Shown here in pieces: positions 1-8,545 of a stretch of DNA of 13,002 nucleotides (position 1 is the stretch's first letter; the number at the start of each line of letters is the position of its first letter). A program made the translations under genes and the position numbers. The notes beneath the pieces are model-generated. The model was not told the DNA's origin, did no database searches, and was given only the letters and a program-made list of their open reading frames with translations. Origin of the DNA: Emmonsiellopsis sp. PD_33 (Eukaryota; Ascomycota; Eurotiomycetes; Onygenales; Ajellomycetaceae); contig JANTQF010000572.1 of assembly GCA_032988165.1 (NCBI GenBank), positions 1 to 13,002 of the forward strand, written 5' to 3'.

Positions 1-111
1 ACTGCATGCAAGCTCAGAATGCTGAGCACACTGAGGTGCACAGAAGGATGAAAGTAGGTAAAATAGATAAAGCTGAGCACTTAAACTGGATAATCAACTG
101 AGATGATCTAC

Positions 112-357
112 TTTATCATAAGAGTTGGCACGCCGTCCGGATTTTCAAAGTATGCATTAATAGCTCTATTCGAGTCGCGATTATTTGCCTATTGATAAAA
201 TGGTAAGTTAGTTATCTAGCTCGTCAAGGTGCATGGAAAACTGAGCTCTTGGAGTGCCGCATTCACATACCTCGAGGTAGGCAATCGCCTGTTCGCGCGT
301 CGTATTGGTGATGCTGACGAAGCTCTCGATCGACTCCTCTGACACCTCGACTGCCAT
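112..357 (-). CDS. UBA-like domain protein, N-terminal exons (partial, runs off left edge)
   Basis: Seen: on the minus strand an ATG at 357-355 opens a first exon (357-271, 29 codons) ending at a GTATGT donor. An 82-nt intron (270-189) has a TAACTAAC branch-like site and a CAATAG acceptor. The second exon starts at 188 in phase 0. Joined, they read MAVEVSEESIESF..., then TREQAIAYLE continuing into ANNRDSNRAINAYFENPDG. The spacing of a Thr/Asn-rich turn, an AIAYLE helix, an N-N turn and an RAINAYFENP helix is what UBA-like three-helix domains look like, as found at the N-termini of ubiquitin-binding proteins such as UBX-domain adaptors and some deubiquitinases. Exon 2 reaches a TAG at 110-108. 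I place its end at 112, before a GTAGAT donor, because a 55-residue protein seems unlikely; this second donor is the weakest point. Inferred role: ubiquitin binding by a larger protein encoded further left. The exact family cannot be named from this fragment. Confidence 0.62.
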
Positions 358-1539
358 GGCTGGGCTTTTGTGTCGCGGTTGTTGCGGGATTCTCGAGGGG
401 AGGATTCCAAGGGCGGGATGAGGTATGTGGCGGTGGTTGGTTGGGTTGAGCTCCGTAGCTTGCGGGGAAATCACGAAGGGAATGGCAGCAGCATGGAAGC
501 ACACAGAGGACAGAGGGAGCTGGGTGTTTTGGTACGGGATATATATGCTAGGCTGTATGTTTGTTCTGGAGGTGCTGTGTGTGTATGAGTTGGAGGTGGG
601 CTGGGGGAGGCGGGATTGTTTTGAGATGTTGGTGAGGTTGAGACGACGAGGCCGAAGGACGGATGGACCCTTCTTGCCAAGCATGACAGCCCGATTTCCC
701 AGGTACAAATATTTACGGGGTTGGCTTCTGCTCCAACGTGTGCCATGATGCTGCTGCTGTATGGGATAAGGCAGTTTATTTTGACTCTCTAGAAATTCAG
801 ATGTGAAGCTTAATCCAGGAATAATTGATGTTCTATTAAAGCGCCCATTTTGAAGTCGCAACTTGTAGTTACATCTCCCAGCTGAGAACCCGAAATAATA
901 AATGTTCCGGTAAATACCATCCTACATGCGGCTGCTTGCGGGGAATTCTCTTACCTGTTGATAGAAAGCATCCAGACAAAGCCCTGTTGCGTCATAAAGC
1001 ATCCATGTGTTCTTTTGCCCATAACTCCTCTTTGATATGTCCAACCTCCTTTTCTGAATGCGCATGCAATAACCAATGTAAATATAGAAAAGCCTGAGGC
1101 TCGTCATCCTCAGCATCTTCTTGGTCCAGCATTGAATAAAGGAGACTGATCATATTTACTGCTTTGCTGTCCTCTTTCTTTGATGGTTGTGTATGGGGAA
1201 AAAAGACTGGCTAGTTGAAGAGAGATGGTCCTCGACAACAGCCAGTTCACTTCTTTGGTGTCTCTCCATAAAGCGCTTTTGTTTTCTTGCATCTTCATTA
1301 TTCTTGCTTTTTCTTGTCCTGCCATGTCCAAAGCAAGAGGAAAGAAACATAAAGGGTGCCATCTTCAATAAAAAAGCGACATGGCGCCATCATGGCCTGC
1401 CTCCCTGGGAAACTGCCGTCGATAATTCCATTTCGCAAAGGGGTCAAGACAGCGGAGAAAATATCTATTGAGAATCAAGACAGCCTAGACGCAAGGCCGA
1501 AGAACGTCTTCACATCGGGACATACAGCAATCGGGCACA
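358..1539. promoter_or_regulatory. Divergent upstream region between the UBA-like and SET genes
   Basis: This 1.18-kb stretch separates two genes transcribed away from each other, so it should hold both promoters and 5' leaders. Visible elements: an ATATATAT stretch around 539-546, a CCAAT pentamer at 1073-1077 in the SET-gene direction, and the 10-bp palindrome ATGGCGCCAT at 1381-1390. Open frames here are short, low in complexity and unlike any family I know, so I see no gene. Transcription starts cannot be placed from sequence alone. Confidence 0.5.
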
Positions 1540-1592
1540 ATGGACAAGAATTGGCGGTTCATGAGAGCGAATATCTCCCGGGAGGAGGATGA
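1392..1592 (+). other. Possible upstream ORF overlapping the SET gene start codon
   Basis: An ATG at 1392 opens a 66-codon frame (starting MACLPGKLPS) that ends with a stop at 1590-1592, about 50 nt past the SET-gene ATG at 1540 and in a different frame. A second, 14-codon uORF starts at the ATG at 1381 and ends at 1425. If the SET mRNA leader includes these ATGs, the overlapping uORF would be expected to reduce initiation at 1540. The peptide matches no family I recognise and may have no function of its own. Confidence 0.3.
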
Positions 1593-2940
1593 GAGGCGGC
1601 AGAGGCAGGCGGAGATCAAAGCAAAGGGAATGTTGCGAGCACTCTATCGTCAGATCAACCTAATCGCCAACATTCAACTATTGAGGAGCGAGAACCCATC
1701 TTCGTCAGCGCTGACTGAATCATTAATTCAGCGCGACGATCAGAATAAGGGGAACGCTTTCTATACGCTCAATATGTTACCAGGAGTGCACCGGTTATCA
1801 AAGAAGCGAGAGAAGTTCAGTAACATTCCCATGGACGACTGGCCTGAATGGATGAAGAATCAACCCGATCGCTGGCAAATAGGGTATAAAACGACGCAGA
1901 TACGGCTAGCTCGCCTTTGGGAGAGCATGGGACGGGATACGGAGATGTTTGCGATTTGTGCACATGCGCTGGTATTTAGGGGTTCGGCGTGGAAAGAAAC
2001 CCCGCGGGTATGGTCAGCTTTCGAGAACCTCCTCAAGGAAAACTTCGTTAGCATTCTCGCCTTTGCGCAAACTAGACGGCTAGAAGCCAAGTATCTTGCG
2101 CATGCGGTGGGAGCGAAGGCGTATCCAATTATGCTGGGAGGCCGGGATGTGGAGACTCTCCATCCGCATCAAGTTGTCGTCAATCTTCGCTGCCAACACT
2201 TGCGACAGCCGGTCTTCGACGGTGCCCGCCAAAAGAATATCAAGTTTTACATCTTTAATCCCGACAATTGGCCGCTAGGGACTATTGATCCAACGCTTCG
2301 CACGCCGGAAGACGGCAGATGTGACCGGTGTTCATCGTTAAACCTCTGCAATTGTGTATATTCAAACTTTTCCATGCTTTTTCTTGAGCTGGTTGAATGT
2401 GGCGACGGTCGAGGAACCGGGGTCCGAACTCTTGATAACTTTGCCAAAGGCGCTAGACTTGGCGCCTTCCTGGGAGAGGTTTTGCCCTCAGACTCCAATG
2501 TGGATCCGATATACAGTCTTGGTCTCGAATCCAAGACGAGGCCGGGCAGACTGAGAGCGGTCATCAGCCCCAGAATGTACGGGAACTGGGCTCGATTCGT
2601 GAACCACTCCTGCGAACCGTCCGTCGAGTTTGTTTCACGAACAATTGGCGATCGCATCTTCATGATGGTGGAGGCGAAGAGGGACATCGCAGCGTTTGAA
2701 GAGCTCACTATAGACTACGGGAGTTCGTACTTTGAGCGGAAACAATGGAGGTGCCTTTGCGGCTCAGACAGATGCAGAGACATGGATCAACCAAATGACC
2801 CGCGTAAACCGCACCCGATACCCATGATATCTCCCAGCAACCCCTATCGATGCTGGGAACAGCGGCCCAAAAACGCTGAGGACCAGAGAAGGATATGGCG
2901 GACGCATGAGGAGGTGTGGGCACACCAACAGAGGCGCTGA
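1540..2940 (+). CDS. SET-domain protein, putative lysine methyltransferase
   Basis: A single uninterrupted 466-codon frame; the ATG sits in a good context (CACAATGG). Residues 1-100 are charged (Arg/Lys/Glu/Gln-rich), with no domain I can name. Residues 100-240 look globular and unfamiliar. A cysteine cluster, CDRCSSLNLCNC (C261, C264, C270, C272), resembles a reduced pre-SET zinc site. The SET core follows at about 281-394: cofactor-binding GRGTGVR (290-296), NHSCEPS (355-361) and ELTIDYG (388-394, Y393 at the catalytic tyrosine position). A post-SET CLCGSDRC (C405, C407, C412) can complete a zinc site with C358, as in SUV39/DIM-5-type enzymes. Family knowledge: such proteins transfer methyl groups from S-adenosylmethionine to lysines, often on histones, but divergent fungal SET proteins also modify non-histone targets. 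All expected motif residues are present, so activity is plausible; the substrate is unknown. It has no introns, unlike both neighbours. It shares an upstream region with the UBA-like gene. Confidence 0.88.
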   Translation: MDKNWRFMRANISREEDERRQRQAEIKAKGMLRALYRQINLIANIQLLRSENPSSSALTESLIQRDDQNKGNAFYTLNMLPGVHRLSKKREKFSNIPMDDWPEWMKNQPDRWQIGYKTTQIRLARLWESMGRDTEMFAICAHALVFRGSAWKETPRVWSAFENLLKENFVSILAFAQTRRLEAKYLAHAVGAKAYPIMLGGRDVETLHPHQVVVNLRCQHLRQPVFDGARQKNIKFYIFNPDNWPLGTIDPTLRTPEDGRCDRCSSLNLCNCVYSNFSMLFLELVECGDGRGTGVRTLDNFAKGARLGAFLGEVLPSDSNVDPIYSLGLESKTRPGRLRAVISPRMYGNWARFVNHSCEPSVEFVSRTIGDRIFMMVEAKRDIAAFEELTIDYGSSYFERKQWRCLCGSDRCRDMDQPNDPRKPHPIPMISPSNPYRCWEQRPKNAEDQRRIWRTHEEVWAHQQRR

Positions 2941-3773
2941 AAGAAGAGTTAGCACTGTTTTGGATGTTGAGAAATAGGCAGTATGGTGGCATCGAATAGA
3001 TAGTAGTTAATTACGAAGTTTTCTTTCAAACATCCCGAGTTTTTGGTCCGCGAACCGGCCTCCCCCAGACGTGATGATGCATGAAGATGGAGGAGCACCT
3101 ATATATGGGGGATACCACCCGCAGCTGAGCTGCTAGGAAAATCGCCCCGCACCATAGCATAGATATCGCTGGTAACTCTGCTGGGCATTATCGCGTTGTC
3201 CAGCAATTACTATGTAGTCGATTGGAGACCGGCCCCAATCGTGGAGAGAAGATGACAAAAGCTTTAACCGAAGCTATGGGCGGATTCGCTTAACCTTCCC
3301 AACCATCGCCAACTTGTGAGCAAAGAGCCGCTTCTCCACGCCGAGCCTGTCTCTCCACAACTAACCAGCGAACTAATCTCCAACATCTGCGGGGGACACA
3401 ACATGGGCTCCAGTGGCTGCCCCCCGACTACGAGACAGCCGAGATGACCTGCGTGCCTGGCCGGCACAGCTGCAAGGGTGGCTGGGGTGTTCGGCTGCAC
3501 AATGCTCATCGTCTGTTCTTAACCACAGCCACAACCCAAGCTCAACCCAACCCCTAGGGTTCCCCATCGCTGGACAGTCTCATCAGACATTCCCTTCTGG
3601 GCGCGGCTAAGCTGCATAGCATACCACCTTACCCCGCTAGCCGGAGCCTCCCCCGGATCTTGCCAGACGGGAAGAGAACGCCTCTCGCAACACCAGCGGC
3701 ACACACTGTATCTCCCCGTTGAGGCCTGCGGGTTGGGGAACACCCTATCTCTAACAGTACATATTACTCGAAA
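2941..3773. promoter_or_regulatory. Intergenic region: SET 3' end and acyl-CoA synthetase promoter/leader
   Basis: The two flanking genes run in the same direction, so this 833-bp gap should hold the SET-gene 3' UTR and the promoter and leader of the synthetase gene. A TATA-like CTATATATGG lies at about 3099-3108, followed by a small GCAGC/GCTGC hairpin (3121-3133) and an inverted CCAAT pair. From about 3290 to 3740 the sequence is relatively GC-rich, with overlapping open frames on both strands, none resembling a known protein. I looked for the fatty-acid regulator core CCTCGG/CCGAGG (FarA/FarB type) and did not see it. Confidence 0.45.
3220..3240. promoter_or_regulatory. Inverted pair of CCAAT boxes
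   Basis: GATTGG at 3220-3225 and CCAATC at 3235-3240 are exact reverse complements separated by 9 bp. CCAAT is the recognition core of the fungal HapB/C/E (CBC) factor. The site lies about 530 bp upstream of the synthetase ATG, within the range of fungal promoters. Binding is inferred. Confidence 0.4.
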
Positions 3774-6700
3774 ATGCGGCCTGGTCAGATGTGGCAGCTG
3801 TCCTGGAGGGCAAGCTCCAGGATAACCAGTCCTGCAGCCAGAAGGTCACTGCTCCATCTCCAAAAACGGAGTTTATTAACACAGAGCTATGCTCGAGGTC
3901 CGTCCGCGGTGAGTGAGATTATCCAGCTATTGTAATGATAGTAACTATATGTTGCCCCATGTCTCCTTCTACTGGTCACTGCTCTGAATGCAACTTATGC
4001 TAATGCTGGATTCTGCATTTTCCACAGCCCCCGTTATTCGAGCAAACCGTTGGCGAGCATTTCGCAAATATCGTGGCCAAATACGGCGATAGGACAGCGT
4101 TTGTAGCTCCTAGCCCCGAACGAAAGCATCTGTGTACTGATCGGATTTTTTAGTGTCGTCTCGAGACACCAGGCACAACGGTTAACATATGACGAGCTGG
4201 ACCGGAAGAGCAATGCGTTGGCTCGTGGGCTGGCGGCAAGCGGCCTCAGGAAAGGGGATCGGGCAGCAGTTTCGCTGGGAAATAGCATTGAGTACGCAAT
4301 TGTATGAAATTGATATGGATATCCGACTGCACTTGACCTAACATGGTTTGCCAATAATATACATGCTTACAATCCCGGTGCATAGGTCACATATGCTTTG
4401 TTCAAGCTTGGGGCTATATTGGTCAGTAAATCCTCTCAACAGGAAAATTATCTCAAAACTAATATGGTCGGATTTCTGATAGGTCCCATTGAACCCGTCG
4501 TTCAATATCAATCAAATAACTGCGGCTCTCAGCCATCTCGAAACCACCCATTTAATTATCAGTACAGAAGTGAACCTACCACGTCGAGAACCACGATCGA
4601 ACATTCCCATCCTCCAGCAAATAGTGCCCGATCTTCTCAGATCAAAGTTGGAATCGGAGCTCATACCCTCTTTGAAAAAGGTTGTTCTCGTTAGCAACGA
4701 CAGTGGTCGGGTCGATACATCCTCCTTCAACTGCACAACGCCCTTCACTTCCATAATGTCGGAGCTTGCTCAAGACACACGACCCCTAAACCCTCAAGGT
4801 CTATCTCCTCAAGACATTGTCAATATCCAATTCACGAGTGGCACAACAGCGACCCCAAAGGCCGCCTGCCTAAGTCATCGATCAATACTTAATAATGGCG
4901 CTCAAATCGGGGATCGTATGTTACTTACTGCGGATGACGTAGTGTGTTGCCCGCCACCCCTTTTCCACTGTTTTGGGAGTATTTTAGGATATATGGCAAC
5001 TGCAACGCACGGTTCGGCTATCGTTTTTCCAGCTGAGTCTTTTAATGCCATTGCTGCCCTCAAAGCAGTCCAGGAAGAGAAATGTACCGCTCTTTATGGT
5101 GTACCTACAATGTTCCTTGAGGAACTGGACCTACTAGATGAAGGCAAAGTACCATATGAAGGCTTCCAATACCTACGGACAGGAATTGCCGCCGGGAGCA
5201 GTATCCCAGCAGAACTGATGAAAAAGCTCCACAAAACGCTTAATTTGACCGAGTTGACCATATGCTATGGCATGACGGAAACTAGCCCAGTTTCTGCCAT
5301 GACTACCACAAACGATCCCATAGAGAAGAGGATAACCAGTGTAGGACGACTTATGCCCCACGTGGAGGCAAAGATTGTTGATCCTGCAAACCGGAGCAAG
5401 ATCCTTCCGGTCGATACCAAAGGAGAGCTTGTGGTGAGCGGCTATTTGGTCATGAAGGAATACTGGGGCGCGCCGGAAAGAACGGCAGAGGTGATGGTGA
5501 AAGACGATGAAGGGAGGGTTTGGATGCATGTGAGTGCTTGCAGTCTAAAATCGAACTCTTCTCTCCTGCCTACCCCAATTGGTTCGAAATTTGCTTAACA
5601 TATGTCGAAACAGACCGGCGACGAAGCCACAATGTCGCCAGACGGTTATGTAACGATTACTGGGCGGATTAAAGACTTAATCATCCGTGGGGGTGAGAAC
5701 ATCCACCCTCTGGAAATTGAAAATTGTCTTTTTGCCCACGCTGGGGTGTCGAGCGTCTCCGTTGTTGGAGTGCCAGATAAACGATATGGCGAGGCTGTAG
5801 CCGCTTTCGTCGTTCCTCGTGAAGAAGCAGAGACGAGAATTACAGCGGACGAAGTTAGAAATTGGGTTCGGGAAAGGCTGAGCCATCATCTAGGTAAGAT
5901 CGCCCCTTTTTTGTCGCATCCGATTCCCAACACCATTCGCGTGGAGTTTCGGCTCCGTTGGAACGGTGGTCATCTGAAAGAGGGTAAATCTTGTTGAATC
6001 TTGAATGGTTTTGCATGATATCATTTCGTCGTCGATGACTGGTGCCACCAAGAGGCACGAGCTCCCCTCTAACCATTTTTCCGCAATCGCCATTTCCCCA
6101 TTCTTATTCCCATGCGCCAAGTGTCTTAAGTTCGGATCACCCGATTGCTTGTAATGCTTGTTTTCGTATTCCTTTTTTTTTTTTTTTTCCTTCGACTCCG
6201 GCCGTGTGTCTTCACTACCTTCGTTCTTTTCCCGCTACGTCCCCCCACACATATGCAAGCCCCATAACGCTCAGGCCATTGCTATCAGCGGAACCTGTTT
6301 CAGCTCTTGCAGATTTTGGCAGCCACAAAAGCTTCTTCTTGCCAGGCCGCCAATCGTCTGGTCTTTGCGAATGTACATGGTTCGGTTGTCCGTTTTTCCA
6401 TGTTTGAATACTTCCAATACCGCACCCCAGCCCCTGTCTGTTTGATCAGTCTCGATTCCCGTCGACTCGTTCAATCGTGCATATATCTCTCACTGCTTGT
6501 AACTCGTTCGAGGTACATGCATTGGGGTTAGCCATTGGTAGTCTCGGATTGGCCGTCACAAATATCCCTCATACTTTTGCAGTCAAGCGCGGCCATCCGG
6601 CACTTTAGCCGTATTTTTCCTTGGCTCCGCGGGCATGGGCGTTAGCATTGATGCTTGTTAGCCTCCTCCTGAGTTGTCGCAATGCACATAGCTCTAGGTA

Positions 6701-7679
6701 GCCTTGTTGCTTTTTCGACTTTTCTTTTGCTATTATTTCCCGCGGAGGACGACTACCCTAGACACCGCCTAGCTTTGAGACGCCTCGCTCTTTAGAGGAC
6801 CCCCAAATGCTAGTCATTTCATGCATCAAAGAAAGCCTAGGCGGCTTCACATCATTGTTCAATTCCATGTGCTCTTGCTTGCACTGAGTTGGCAAAATTG
6901 GGCCCAAATGTACTTTTTCCTTTTTTGCATTTATTTATTTCCGTTTCTATTTTTCTATTTTCATTTTTCGTTCTAATTTCCGTTTTGCGTCTCTCTACGC
7001 CGCTGCTGGTTGATTGAAATTACCCCAAACCATCATCTACAACCCCACCCCCCCCTTTCCCACATTTGACTCTCAGAGTTTGACTGCGCATAACCCCATG
7101 AGAGTAGGCGAGGTGGCATGCAGCCCACAGCAGGTTCCAGGCCACCCCAAAAACGCCCGAGACCTTGCCCACACAGTACTTTCCCCCTTTTCTCTCACCG
7201 CAGAATCGCCTCCCCAGTTTTCCTAGTTCGAAACCTTCGCTCTACAGCAATGGCATTTGCGGCTCATTTCATTATTTCATTATTTTGTTATTTTTTCTGG
7301 CCTTTCTATCATTTCCGCCGCGCGCTTGAGCACTTTTTCCCCCAACACATACACAAGCATATCCATACCCATTGGTCCTCTTCTCCCCTACCACAAAAAA
7401 AAAATCCCCGCCAGCCCTTGTAAAGCACATTGTGCGGGGTGCCCTCCCTCAACTAAACTAGAAGTGGAATCAATGACCACTATTGCTAACAAGTTTCATC
7501 ACCATCGATTGGAATCGTCCACAGTCCCCAGACACGTCTTCTTCCTCGACGACTCCTCCGAATTCCCCAAGACCGCCAGCGGAAAGATCCAGAAATTCAA
7601 GCTTCGCGAACAGGCCATTCAGCTGCTGCTTCAGGGCAAGGATGATGAGGGCGGCGAGGGTACTAATGGTGGGAAATGA
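3774..7679 (+). CDS. ACSF2-like acyl-CoA synthetase, probably mitochondrial (seven exons)
   Basis: Proposed exons: 3774-3908, 4028-4098, 4154-4301, 4386-4421, 4483-5529, 5614-5893, 7525-7679. They join in frame to 623 codons; every intron is GT...AG. An in-frame TGA at 3720-3722 supports this ATG. Residues 1-45 (MRPGQMWQLSWRASSRI...) are Arg/Ser/Leu-rich with no acidic residue, as expected of a mitochondrial presequence. The C-terminus, GTNGGK, is not a peroxisomal PTS1. Adenylation motifs in order: TSGTTATPKAA (A3, 248-258), YGMTETSP (A5, from 392), TGD (A7, 480-482), GRIKDLIIRGGENI (A8, 496-509) and PKTASGKIQK (A10, 587-596; K593 catalytic). Family reaction: fatty acid plus ATP gives acyl-AMP, then acyl-CoA and AMP. 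The segment around the A3 motif and the following PLFHCFGS resembles animal ACSF2 (medium-chain, mitochondrial). Oddities: two A3 glycines are alanine (A253, A257), and the last intron is 1,631 nt. The acyl substrate cannot be told from sequence. Confidence 0.9.
3801..3822 (+). repeat. Perfect hairpin in exon 1 of the synthetase gene
   Basis: TCCTGGAG (3801-3808) and CTCCAGGA (3815-3822) form an 8-bp perfect stem with a 6-nt GGCAAG loop, 25 nt after the start codon. An outer CTGGT (3781-3785)/ACCAG (3825-3829) pairing could extend it across an uneven internal loop. It lies in the presequence coding region and could slow initiation; it may also be coincidence. Confidence 0.4.
5894..7524 (+). 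other. Exceptionally long last intron (1,631 nt) of the acyl-CoA synthetase gene
   Basis: The donor GTAAGA at 5894 follows exon 6 in phase 1. The acceptor is CACAG at 7520-7524, with a TTGCTAACAAG branch-like site about 35 nt before it. Splicing restores SHHL-VPRHVFF, the sequence expected between the A8 and A10 regions. The interior is pyrimidine-rich on the plus strand: a T16 run at 6173-6188, T-rich patches around 6900-6990, and C-rich patches near 7025-7060. It looks more like fungal promoter/leader DNA than a transposon. I saw no recognisable protein, terminal inverted repeat or target duplication. An imperfect inverted pair, CCGCCTAG (6765-6772) and CTAGGCGG (6837-6844), is present. Small extra exons cannot be excluded, but none is needed to keep the frame. 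Confidence 0.72.
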
Positions 7680-7842
7680 GTTAAGCGAGGTGGACGGGGT
7701 TTTGGGGTGGTTTTCTTTTTCATGTATTTTCAAGATAGCCGCCCGTGCTGATATTGCTGGGGAAAGCGCGGGGTGTTCTATTTGTGTATGGTGTGGTTTG
7801 TTGGTGATGATGAAAATGTTCGTTTCTGTCAATTGGTAGAAA

Positions 7843-7867
7843 CTACTTACCTACTTACTTACTTACC
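7843..7867. repeat. CTTA-type microsatellite
   Basis: Tandem CTAC/CTTAC units (CTACTTACCTACTTACTTAC and on) lie about 165 nt after the synthetase stop, probably in or near its 3' UTR. The related TAGG repeat at 8218-8232 is a near reverse complement. Confidence 0.7.
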
Positions 7868-7942
7868 CCAGACAAGAATCGAAATACTCTATATTTGTCA
7901 CAGAGATGTTCCAGTTTTATGGCTAAGTTCCCCGATGGACCT

Positions 7943-7983
7943 CCCCCCCCCCCCCCCCCCCCCTCCCCCCCCCCCCCCCCCCC
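7943..7983. repeat. Poly-C tract (C21-T-C19)
   Basis: Twenty-one C residues, one T at 7964, then nineteen C residues. The complementary strand is an almost pure G run that could form quadruplexes, and the C strand could form an i-motif. Its exact length may be an assembly estimate, since such runs are hard to sequence. Confidence 0.85.
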
Positions 7984-8074
7984 AACTGCAACCTAACCCG
8001 CCAACCCCTAACTAGGGCACCAGGGAAGGGATAGGATGGGGAGGTGGGTGTTGGGAAGTTCGTCTACTTCCCGG

Positions 8075-8091
8075 TATATATATATATATAT
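8075..8091. repeat. (TA)8 dinucleotide repeat
   Basis: Eight TA units plus a final T. It may be a plain microsatellite; a TATA-box role is possible only if a transcript starts just downstream. Confidence 0.75.
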
Positions 8092-8217
8092 CTCATCCGC
8101 ACACCCAGCCTAGCTAACCATGTACCTCCTACCGTCCATTTCCATGCATTTTGTTGATTTGGTTCCGTGCTTAGTTGGTTGGTCGGTGCCTAGGTTGTCT
8201 ATTTAGGTGAGTAGCTG

Positions 8218-8232
8218 GGTAGGTAGGTAGGA
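8218..8232. repeat. (GGTA)n microsatellite
   Basis: GGTAGGTAGGTAGG within a G/T-rich stretch that also carries TAGGTGAGTAGC just upstream. Confidence 0.65.
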
Positions 8233-8360
8233 AGGTGTGGAATCTCGACTAAGATCTTAACTCTTAACTACTACAGAATCTACCATCATCTAGTTCTCTA
8301 AGAGGTAATTTTTTTGTTTTGCTTTTTATTATTATATGTGCCAACCCCTGGTTGATGGTC

Positions 8361-8506
8361 GGGTGGGTTTGCGGGGGAGTGAGGGTGGTTGTCATTGCGA
8401 AGGGGGGTAAGGGTGGGTTTCATGAACTATAAAAGATTGGGATTGCGAGAAGGAATGGGAGGGTTTCTTTTAGGTGAGGTGAAAGGGGGAGGGGGAAGGG
8501 GGGTGA
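8361..8506 (+). repeat. Cluster of G-quadruplex-type G runs
   Basis: Positions 8361-8385 fit the canonical pattern of four runs of three or more G with loops T, TTTGC and AGTGA. Further runs of three to six G follow at 8402-8418, around 8458-8463, and at 8485-8503 (G5-A-G5-AA-G6). All lie on the plus strand, so both the DNA strand and a plus-strand transcript could fold. Confidence 0.6.
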
Positions 8507-8545
8507 GGTTGGTTGGATTTGAAATATCCTGCTTCGCTTCACACA

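Noticed and set aside
208..861. 217-codon minus-strand frame
   Set aside because: Only 357-271 looks coding. The part upstream of the internal ATG is low-complexity leader-like sequence, and the part downstream is intron with a clear GTATGT donor.
922..1116. Minus-strand frame ending in a good-looking donor (CAACAG then GTAAGA at about 957)
   Set aside because: The peptide (including NTWMLYDATGLCLDAFYQQ) matches nothing I know and I cannot find a convincing partner exon. It may be a leader exon of the UBA-like gene, but this is not supported enough to list.
2247..2708. 153-codon minus-strand frame inside the SET gene
   Set aside because: It is antisense to the conserved SET core and has no recognisable motif; it is a shadow of the real gene.
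4099..4173. Alternative intron 2 ending at CACCAG (4173)
   Set aside because: It would also keep the frame with a donor at 4102, but deletes the VVSRHQ segment expected in this family. The GTTTGT donor at 4099 with acceptor TTTTTTAG at 4153 keeps it.
5581..5590. GGTTCGAAAT, similar to a tRNA B-box
   Set aside because: It lies in intron 5 with no A-box or cloverleaf around it. A similar TAGTTCGAAACC near 7226 also lacks tRNA structure.
5894..7524. Transposon insertion in the long intron
   Set aside because: No transposase-like peptide, terminal inverted repeat, LTR or target-site duplication was visible by eye; only an 8-bp inverted pair was seen.
7984..8015. CCTAACCC / CCCTAACTAGGG, telomere-like hexamers beside the poly-C tract
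   Set aside because: There are only isolated units with no tandem array, so no evidence for a telomere or interstitial telomeric repeat.
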